From Myxococcaceae bacterium (lineage in GTDB: Bacteria; Myxococcota; Myxococcia; Myxococcales; Myxococcaceae): DNA of 6,908 nucleotides. Positions 1-5,194 of this stretch are shown here, piece after piece (the stretch's first letter is position 1; each line of letters starts with the position of its first letter). Below the pieces are notes generated by a model. That model did no database searches. It had not been told where the DNA came from and saw only the letters and a program-made list of their open reading frames with translations. The stretch lies in assembly GCA_018262385.1 (NCBI GenBank), contig JAGSPQ010000188.1:1-6908 (forward strand). The letters run 5' to 3'. The position numbers and the translations under genes were made by a program.

Positions 1-1
1 C

Positions 2-316
2 AAGGACCCTCGCATCGGCGCGAAGGTCGGGGTGAAGTTCAGCGTGCAGGCCGACGCGGCAAAGGCCCTCAACACCTTCTCGGTGAACTTCTCGGCCGGG
101 GGGCTGTGCCTGCGCACCAGGATCCCCCACGAGACCGGCGATCGGCTTGCGCTGACGATCACGATCGAGAGCGAGATCTTCGAGCTGAAGGGCGTGGTGG
201 CCTGGGTGAAGGCGGACGTGATCGGGATCCGCTTCGAGGACGTGAGCCAGCGCGATCGCGAGCGGCTGGAAGACGTGGCGAAGGTGCTCGCCAAGAGCTA
301 CCCGCCCGTCCCCTAG
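2..316 (+). CDS. PilZ-domain protein, 5' end outside the window
   Basis: Probable cyclic-di-GMP-binding PilZ domain protein of the short single-domain kind common in myxobacteria. The reading frame is open from base 2, and the family's conserved start is cut by the window edge. The codons at 2-13 read K-D-P-R. In PilZ proteins this is the tail of the RxxxR ligand-binding motif, with the second Arg at 11-13; the first Arg would lie in the codon ending at base 1 (a C, compatible with CGC). The second signature, (D/N)xSxxG, is present as N-F-S-A-G-G near 86-103. A beta-rich segment follows, ending in the typical V-x-W ... G-I-R-F-E-D-V pattern. Stop is TAG at 314-316. A GTG at 32 is a possible start but would remove the binding Arg, so I prefer a start to the left. 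Target unknown; PilZ proteins of this size usually act through partner proteins. It converges with the GNAT gene. Confidence 0.82.
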   Translation, partial: KDPRIGAKVGVKFSVQADAAKALNTFSVNFSAGGLCLRTRIPHETGDRLALTITIESEIFELKGVVAWVKADVIGIRFEDVSQRDRERLEDVAKVLAKSYPPVP

Positions 317-322
317 CTCTCT

Positions 323-748
323 TCAGGCCAGCCGGAACACCGCGGTGTCGGCGGGCAGGAACCCGCAGGCCGAGAAGAAGGCCAGCGCCTCGGGCGCGAT
401 CGCGGTCAGCGACTGCACCTCGAGCTTCTTCACTCCCAGCACCCGGGCCCGCTCGACCGCGCGCTTGAGCAGCTCGCGGCCGACGCCCTTGCGCCGCCAG
501 GCCTGGGTCACCATCAGCTCTTCGATGCTGGCCACCCGGCCCCCGAGGCGGATCTGCGGGCGGTGGGCGAGGCAGACGATCCCGATCGCCTTGTCGAGCG
601 CGTCGGCGGCGACCAGCAGCTCCATCTCGGGGTGGCTGACGATCCAGGTGACCGTCGCCGCGTCGGCGGTGAAGCCCAGCTCGGTCATCAGCGCGGTGAT
701 CGGCGTCGCGTCGCCCCGGCGGGCCGGGCGGACCTTGAAGGTGGTCAC
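323..748 (-). CDS. GNAT family N-acetyltransferase
   Basis: A 141-residue protein, normal length for a single-domain GNAT enzyme, which transfers an acetyl group from acetyl-CoA to an amine. Start is GTG at 746-748, giving V-T-T-F-K-V-R-P-A; the motif 'VRPARRGDA' is the usual first strand of the fold. The acetyl-CoA pyrophosphate loop (Q/RxxGxG/A) is seen as R-R-K-G-V-G at residues 85-90, after the beta-4 strand 'IEELMV' (75-80). The C-terminal helix-strand signature 'ALAFFSACGF' spans 121-130. The GTG overlaps the upstream gene's TGA by 4 bases (GTGA), so the two are probably translationally coupled; this also decides the start. No signal peptide is visible, so it is probably cytoplasmic, unlike its secreted neighbour. 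The substrate cannot be told from sequence: it could be a small amine, an antibiotic-like compound or a protein N-terminus. The stop TGA at 323-325 lies 6 bases from the convergent PilZ stop. Confidence 0.88.
   Translation of the reverse strand: MTTFKVRPARRGDATPITALMTELGFTADAATVTWIVSHPEMELLVAADALDKAIGIVCLAHRPQIRLGGRVASIEELMVTQAWRRKGVGRELLKRAVERARVLGVKKLEVQSLTAIAPEALAFFSACGFLPADTAVFRLA
745..748 (-). other. GTGA stop/start overlap, DUF4124 gene to GNAT gene
   Basis: The TGA of the DUF4124/thioredoxin-fold gene (745-747) overlaps the GTG start of the acetyltransferase (746-748). It supports the GTG as the true GNAT start and suggests translational coupling. Confidence 0.8.
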
Positions 749-1296
749 TGGACGGCGCCCCGCGCTTTGTCGAGCAGGCGCTGCAGCTCCTTCAGGGTGA
801 CCAGGCCGGTGCTGCGGGCGACCGCCGTGCCGGTGTCGTCGACGAACAGCACCGTCGGCAGCTGGGTGACGCCGAGCTTCTCGGCGCGCTCGACCGCGGT
901 CGAGAACTCGACCCGCTCGAGCTTCAGGCCCGGGTTGTCCAGGACCAGCTTGTCGACCACCCCCGAGCGGCTGAGCGTCTTGCTCGCCGAGTTGGTCGAG
1001 GCCTCGAACAGCACCACCTTGATCGCCCCCGGGGTCGCCCGCGGGGCCGTCGCCGGGCTCGCCTTGGTGGGCGCGACCTTCACCGGCTCGGGCGACGGCA
1101 GGGCCGCCTCGTCCCGGGTCTTCACCACCGACAGCTCTTGTCCGGCGGTCGGCTTGGCCCGGGCGCGGAACTTGTCGGGGATGCTGCCCTTGTCGTTGGT
1201 GTAGTGCTCCTCTCCCTGGTCGTCGGTCCAGGTCCACACCTGGTCCTGGGCGAGCACCGGGGTGGCCAACAGCAACAGGATCAGGGCGTGCTTCAT
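745..1296 (-). CDS. Secreted DUF4124 / thioredoxin-fold protein lacking cysteines
   Basis: A 183-residue protein starting at ATG 1294-1296. Residues 1-16 form a Sec signal peptide (M-K-H, then a Leu-rich core, ending V-L-A before Q17), so the mature protein should be periplasmic or exported. Residues about 18-45 match the DUF4124 pattern (V-W-T-W-T-D-D-Q-G ... H-Y-T-N-D), normally found at the N-terminus of small envelope proteins. A Pro/Ala/Lys-rich linker spans about 65-90. Residues about 91-178 look like a thioredoxin/glutaredoxin fold: strand 'IKVVLFEAS', then the characteristic 'GVTQLPTVLFVDDTG' with the cis-Pro at 147. Where thioredoxins carry WCxxC, this protein has T-N-S-A-S (101-105), and there is no cysteine anywhere in it. 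Thiol-disulfide exchange is therefore impossible; a binding, scaffold or chaperone role is my inference. Its ATG overlaps the AAA+ stop (ATGA), and its TGA overlaps the GNAT start. Confidence 0.85.
   Translation of the reverse strand: MKHALILLLLATPVLAQDQVWTWTDDQGEEHYTNDKGSIPDKFRARAKPTAGQELSVVKTRDEAALPSPEPVKVAPTKASPATAPRATPGAIKVVLFEASTNSASKTLSRSGVVDKLVLDNPGLKLERVEFSTAVERAEKLGVTQLPTVLFVDDTGTAVARSTGLVTLKELQRLLDKARGAVQ
1293..1296 (-). other. ATGA stop/start overlap, AAA+ to DUF4124 gene
   Basis: The TGA of the AAA+ gene (1293-1295) and the ATG of the DUF4124/thioredoxin-fold gene (1294-1296) share bases. This arrangement typically allows the terminating ribosome to restart, and so suggests the two proteins are made in linked amounts. 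Confidence 0.85.
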
Positions 1297-2726
1297 AGGT
1301 CCACCAGGAAGACGGTGACGGCCTGGTCGAGCAGCTCGCGCGAGAGGGCCGGAGGGATCTGCCGATAGCGGGCGGTGTCCTTGATCAGCTGCACCAGGTC
1401 GCGCGGGTGGCAGGCGCGCAGGTCCATGTTGCGCGGCTTGTAGTAGTGCTCGACGAGGTAGGTGACCGCCTGCTCGACGTAGGGGATCCCGGCCGCCTCG
1501 CACACCCGGCGGAAGATCTCGCGGTAGCTCTTCTCGTCGGGGTTGCCGACCTCGATCTTGTACTTGATGCGGCGCAGGAAGGCCTCGTCGACCAGCTCCT
1601 TCGGATCGAGGTTGGTCGAGAAGACGATCAGCTGATCGAACGGGATCTCGAACTTCTTGCCGGTGTGCAAGGTGAGGAAGTCGATCCGCTTCTCGAGCGG
1701 GACGATCCACCGGTTGAGCAGGTCGGTGGGGTGCACCTTCTGCCGGCCGAAGTCGTCGATCAGCAGCATCCCGCCGTTGGCCTTCACCTGAAACGGCGCT
1801 TCGTAGAACCGGGCGGTCTCCGAGTAGATCAGGTCCAGCGTCTCCAGCGTCAGCTCGCCGCCGACGATCACCGAAGGCCGCCGGCACAGCTGCCAGCGGT
1901 GATCCATCTCGAAGCTCTGGCGGCGGCCGGTCGGATCGCGGCCCATCTCGAGCGAGATCGGGTTGTGCACCAGCCGATCGAAGACCTTGATGATCTGCCC
2001 GTCGATCTCCAGGCACGAGGGAATGAACGCCTCGCCGCCGAACATCGCGCTGATCGCCTCGGCCAGCGACGTCTTCCCGTTGCCGGGCGGCCCGTAGAGG
2101 AACAGCGACCGGCCCGAGTTCACCGCTGGCCCCAGCTTCTCGGCAAGATCTTCCTTCACCGTCAGGTGGCTGAGCGCCATCTGCAGGTCTTCGCGCGAGA
2201 CGACCGGGTTCTCGCGGGTCTGCTGGGTGATCAGCGCGTTGTACTGCTCGATCGGCACCGGGGCCGGGCCGACGTAGGTGGTGCGGGTCAGCGCGTCCTT
2301 GGCGTACTCGCGGCCCTTCTCGGTGAGCACGAAGTCCACCGAGGCGCGGCCGAAGCCCTTGCCCCCGCGCAGGTCGACCAGCTTCTCCTGGGCGAGGTGA
2401 TCGATGACGTGCTCCATCACCCCGGTCCACGGCAGGCGGATCTCCTGGGCCACCTGCATCCCGGTCGCGCTGCCGGCGTAGTAGAGGAACTTGAGCGCGA
2501 TGTCGGAGAGCAGCCCGATCTTCAGCCCCGATTCCTCGAGCGTCTTCGGCTCGGGCGGAGCGATGTCGAGGATCGCCGGGTTCTCGAGGTTGAACGGGTT
2601 GTCGCCCTTCTGGCCGACGTAGCCGGGGCTGAAGTTGCCGGTCGACTCCTGGGACGGGTCGGCTTCTCCCACGGTCTGAGGCCGGCCAGACGGTGAGGCG
2701 TGGACGCGGGTCGAGCGCTTCGTCAT
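1293..2726 (-). CDS. AAA+ ATPase with N-terminal winged-helix domain
   Basis: A 477-residue cytoplasmic protein. Residues 1-70 are polar and probably disordered. Residues about 73-146 look like a winged helix (D-I-A-L-K-F-L-Y ... LPW ... VIDHLAQEKLVDL ... LTEKGREYA). The AAA+ module follows: Walker A G-P-P-G-N-G-K-T (212-219), Walker B M-L-L-I-D-D (320-325, Asp-Asp instead of Asp-Glu), sensor 1 F-S-T-N (369-372), a likely arginine finger in F-L-R-R (383-386), and a sensor-2-like H-P-R-D (440-443). The protein resembles a family sometimes annotated as an ATPase with chaperone activity linked to Flp pilus assembly; I recall this rather than prove it, and no pilus genes are in the window. The role is inferred to be ATP-driven remodelling of a partner. 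The start has no clear Shine-Dalgarno; no better upstream start exists, since the ilvE stop is only 31 bases away. It is probably cotranscribed with ilvE and coupled by ATGA to the next gene. Confidence 0.86.
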   Translation of the reverse strand: MTKRSTRVHASPSGRPQTVGEADPSQESTGNFSPGYVGQKGDNPFNLENPAILDIAPPEPKTLEESGLKIGLLSDIALKFLYYAGSATGMQVAQEIRLPWTGVMEHVIDHLAQEKLVDLRGGKGFGRASVDFVLTEKGREYAKDALTRTTYVGPAPVPIEQYNALITQQTRENPVVSREDLQMALSHLTVKEDLAEKLGPAVNSGRSLFLYGPPGNGKTSLAEAISAMFGGEAFIPSCLEIDGQIIKVFDRLVHNPISLEMGRDPTGRRQSFEMDHRWQLCRRPSVIVGGELTLETLDLIYSETARFYEAPFQVKANGGMLLIDDFGRQKVHPTDLLNRWIVPLEKRIDFLTLHTGKKFEIPFDQLIVFSTNLDPKELVDEAFLRRIKYKIEVGNPDEKSYREIFRRVCEAAGIPYVEQAVTYLVEHYYKPRNMDLRACHPRDLVQLIKDTARYRQIPPALSRELLDQAVTVFLVDL

Positions 2727-2757
2727 CGGTGGGGCGAACTTAACCCCAGAAGCCCCG

Positions 2758-3705
2758 TCAGATGTACGTCAGCCACTCGGCGTACTTCGGCTCGTGCCCG
2801 CGGACGACGCGGAAGTAGAGCTCCTGCACCGCCTTGGTGATCTCGCCCGGGGTGCCGTGGCCGACCTGCCGGTTGTCGACCTCCACCACCGGAGTGACCT
2901 CGGCGGCGGTGCCGGTGAAGAACACCTCGGCGGCGATGTAGAGCGCGTCGCGGGTGAAGCTGACTTCCTGGACCTCGCGGCCCATGTCCTTGAGCAGCTT
3001 GATCACCGTGTCGCGGGTGATCCCGCGCAGGATCGGCGAGGAGAGCGAGGGGGTGCGCACCGCGCCGTGGCGGCCGACGCAGAAGATGTTCTCGCCCGAG
3101 GCCTCGGCGACGAAGCCCGAGATGTCGAGCATGATCGCCTCGTCGTACCCGCCCAGCACCGCCTCGCGCTTGGCGAGGATGCTGTTGACGTACTGGCCGG
3201 TGATCTTCCCGCGCACCATGTTCACGTTGACGTGCATGCGGGTGAAGCTCGAGACCTTGGCGCGGATGCCGTTCTTCAGGCCCTTCTCGCCGAGGTAGGC
3301 GCCCCAGTCCCAGCCGGTGATCGCCACCCGGGTCGGGTTGACCGCGCCCAGGCCCATCGCTCCGTCGCCCATGAAGGCGATCGGGCGCAGGTAGGCCCCG
3401 TCCTTGAAGCGCTCCTTCTGCTCGCGCAGCAGGGAGCAGCAGCCCTCGACCAGCTCGTCCTCCGACCAGGGCATCCGCAGCAGGCAGATGTGGGCCGAGT
3501 CGAGCAGCCGGCGGATGTGCTCGCGCAGGCGGAAGATCGCCAGCCGGCCGTCCTTGGTCTTGTAGGCGCGGATCCCCTCGAACACGCCCAGGCCGTAGTG
3601 GAGGGCGTGGGTCATCACGTGGACGTTGGCGTCCTCCCACTTGACGAGTCCGCCATCCATCCACACCTTGTCTGACTTCAGGACGCTGCTCGAGGTGGAG
3701 CTCAT
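2758..3705 (-). CDS. ilvE: Branched-chain amino acid aminotransferase
   Basis: A PLP-dependent class IV aminotransferase of 315 residues, close to the usual length of about 300. It exchanges the amino group between glutamate and the keto acids of leucine, isoleucine and valine, in the cytoplasm. Diagnostic stretches are 'HALHYGLGVFEGIRAY' (33-48), the region with the Schiff-base lysine K167 (R-G-K-I-T-G-Q-Y, aligned by eye to the catalytic lysine of E. coli IlvE), 'EASGENIF' (201-208, including the Glu that contacts the PLP ring nitrogen) and 'TGTAAEVTPV' (264-273). The ATG at 3703-3705 puts 15 residues before the conserved W-M-D-G, as is usual for this family; a GTG ten codons upstream is possible but less likely. 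No good Shine-Dalgarno is visible. Related enzymes (D-amino acid transaminase, aminodeoxychorismate lyase) share the fold, but the motifs here fit IlvE best. No other ilv or leu genes are present, so it stands apart from its pathway. Confidence 0.94.
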   Translation of the reverse strand: MSSTSSSVLKSDKVWMDGGLVKWEDANVHVMTHALHYGLGVFEGIRAYKTKDGRLAIFRLREHIRRLLDSAHICLLRMPWSEDELVEGCCSLLREQKERFKDGAYLRPIAFMGDGAMGLGAVNPTRVAITGWDWGAYLGEKGLKNGIRAKVSSFTRMHVNVNMVRGKITGQYVNSILAKREAVLGGYDEAIMLDISGFVAEASGENIFCVGRHGAVRTPSLSSPILRGITRDTVIKLLKDMGREVQEVSFTRDALYIAAEVFFTGTAAEVTPVVEVDNRQVGHGTPGEITKAVQELYFRVVRGHEPKYAEWLTYI

Positions 3706-3712
3706 GCGGCGG

Positions 3713-3741
3713 GTAATGCCAACACGGCCACGCACTGTCCA
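3713..3741 (-). promoter_or_regulatory. Weak promoter candidate before ilvE
   Basis: In the 59-base gap between the patatin stop and the ilvE ATG, the minus strand reads TGGACA (3736-3741), then 17 bases, then CATTAC (3713-3718). The first hexamer matches the sigma-70 -35 consensus at five of six positions, while the second matches the -10 at only about three. Transcription would begin within a few bases of the ATG, giving a leaderless or near-leaderless mRNA. This would fit the lack of a Shine-Dalgarno. The gap is among the less GC-rich stretches of the window. Such matches occur by chance. Confidence 0.25.
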
Positions 3742-3764
3742 GCTTTGATGGCTTACTGCCGCGG

Positions 3765-5189
3765 TCAGCGCCGCAGGTGGGGCAGCGGGGCCAGCATCCG
3801 GGTCAGAAACGGCACCTCGGGGGTCAGCTGCTTGCGGCCCATCGCCATCGCGTTCGCCAGCGCCTCGACGCTGGGGATCAGCTCCAGCGGAGAGAGGGTG
3901 CGCTTGAAGTCGTGGACCAGGTGCGCCCACGGCCGGTTCTTCTTCACGTTCACCTCGGCCAGCCGCTCGAGCGGCAGCCACAGCGGGGTGCTCAGCTTCA
4001 TCGAGAAGCCGTTGAGCGCGAGGATGAAGGCGTTGCGGGTGCTGATCTGCCCCTTGTGCACCGCCCGCCACGCCGCCTTGCAGGGCAGGTTGTCGACCAG
4101 CCCCCCGTCGACGAAGCGCGAGACGCCGTGGGTCTCCATCGTGCCCGCGATCTGTTTGTGCATCCGCGGATCGTCGCGCAGCACGTCGTAGTGGATCACC
4201 CCCGGCAGCGCGCTCGAGAAGCCGGCCGCGTCGAGCGCGTCCCAGCTGCGGCTCTCGTCGTCCGCGCCCAGGTGCAGCTTCACCAGCACCTCGGGGCGGT
4301 TGAAGAACTCGGCCAGCGCGCCGAACGTCGCCTGGACGTTGGCCATCAGCTTCATCGGGTTGAGCATCGCCCGCCGGGGCAGGGTGAACAGCGACTCGTA
4401 GAACTCGAGCGGGTGGGGCAGCTTCCCCCGGCGAATCCCGCTCAAGGTGATGATGGTGCGAATCGGCAGCTCGGACAGCTTCAGCCCCCCGCCCTGGGGA
4501 TGATCGGCGCCGAACCAGCGGCCGATGCCCGAGCGGAGGAACAGCCGCAGCGCCGCCGGCACCCCGTACCGGTTCTCGGTGCTGATCGCCCGGAACAGCT
4601 TTCGCCACGAGAGCCCGCGGACGATGTTGATGATCTCGTCCTGGTCGAAGCGGGTGACCCGCGAGCGGAACAGGCTCAAGATCGCGCCGATCGAGGTGCC
4701 GACCAGCAGCTCGGGCTTCAGCCCGTACTCGTCGAGCAGGCTCATCACCCCGACGTAGACGTAGCCGGTGCCGCCGCCTCCGCCGGAGACCAGCACCAGC
4801 GCCTTGTGGCGCAGCTCGCGATCGATCGCCTCGGCCGAGAGCCGGTTCTCGAACCGCTTGATCAGCCCGTCGCGCACTTCCACCGTGCGGTCCTTGAGGT
4901 CCTTCAGGTGCGGCAGCAGCCCGATCCGGTTCAGCGGGCCCCGGCCCGGCAGCAGCACCGGCCCCAGCCGCCGTTCGATCTCGAGGCGGAAGGGCTCGAG
5001 CCAGGCGCCGACTCCGACGTCGTGGCCCTGGTGGCGCACCTTGTACATGCGGGCCAGCGACAGCGCGGTGCGCAAGATCGCCTCTTCGTGCGCGTCGATC
5101 AGCCCCGGGTTGGCGATGCAGCCGCGCACGAGCGAGATTTCCATCTCCTCGAGCGGGCGGGTGATTTCGAACCTTTCTTTGAGCAGCAC
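3765..5189 (-). CDS. Patatin-like phospholipase family protein
   Basis: A 474-residue predicted lipid acyl hydrolase with the Ser-Asp dyad of the patatin family. Motifs (numbered from the GTG): a Gly-rich oxyanion loop S-G-G-G-G-G-T-G (135-142), nucleophile elbow G-T-S-I-G with Ser166 (164-168), and D-G-G with Asp361 (361-363), followed by L-V-D-N-L-P. The usual loop is GGGxR/KG; here Thr141 takes the basic position. About 130 residues before the catalytic core, and about 75 after the region around residue 400, match no domain I recognise. No signal peptide or clear membrane segment is seen, so it is probably cytoplasmic or peripheral to the inner membrane. Start: GTG at 5187-5189, 5 bases after the upstream TAG, with a weak purine-rich GTAGGCGA stretch before it. 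The next ATG (5142-5144) would give a protein 15 residues shorter, but its GAGGAG sits too close. It is probably cotranscribed with the J-domain gene. The substrate is unknown. Confidence 0.88.
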   Translation of the reverse strand: MLLKERFEITRPLEEMEISLVRGCIANPGLIDAHEEAILRTALSLARMYKVRHQGHDVGVGAWLEPFRLEIERRLGPVLLPGRGPLNRIGLLPHLKDLKDRTVEVRDGLIKRFENRLSAEAIDRELRHKALVLVSGGGGGTGYVYVGVMSLLDEYGLKPELLVGTSIGAILSLFRSRVTRFDQDEIINIVRGLSWRKLFRAISTENRYGVPAALRLFLRSGIGRWFGADHPQGGGLKLSELPIRTIITLSGIRRGKLPHPLEFYESLFTLPRRAMLNPMKLMANVQATFGALAEFFNRPEVLVKLHLGADDESRSWDALDAAGFSSALPGVIHYDVLRDDPRMHKQIAGTMETHGVSRFVDGGLVDNLPCKAAWRAVHKGQISTRNAFILALNGFSMKLSTPLWLPLERLAEVNVKKNRPWAHLVHDFKRTLSPLELIPSVEALANAMAMGRKQLTPEVPFLTRMLAPLPHLRR

Positions 5190-5194
5190 TTCGC

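Noticed and set aside
745..1296. Active thiol-disulfide oxidoreductase call for the thioredoxin-fold protein
   Set aside because: There is no cysteine in the protein, so redox activity is excluded if the sequence is correct.
1407..2696. Long plus-strand ORF (429 codons) antisense to the AAA+ gene
   Set aside because: Its translation is rich in Arg, Ala, Val, Leu, Asp and Gln with no recognisable motif, while the opposite strand encodes a clear AAA+ protein. High GC removes stop codons from shadow frames.
2730..2748. Small hairpin TGGGG/CCCCA with a 9-base loop just before the AAA+ start
   Set aside because: A 5-base stem is easily found by chance in this composition, and there is no Shine-Dalgarno for it to hide nor a T-run for termination.
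2723..3664. Minus-strand ORF (313 codons) overlapping ilvE in another frame
   Set aside because: Arg/Gly/Pro-rich shadow translation fully inside ilvE, with no conserved pattern.
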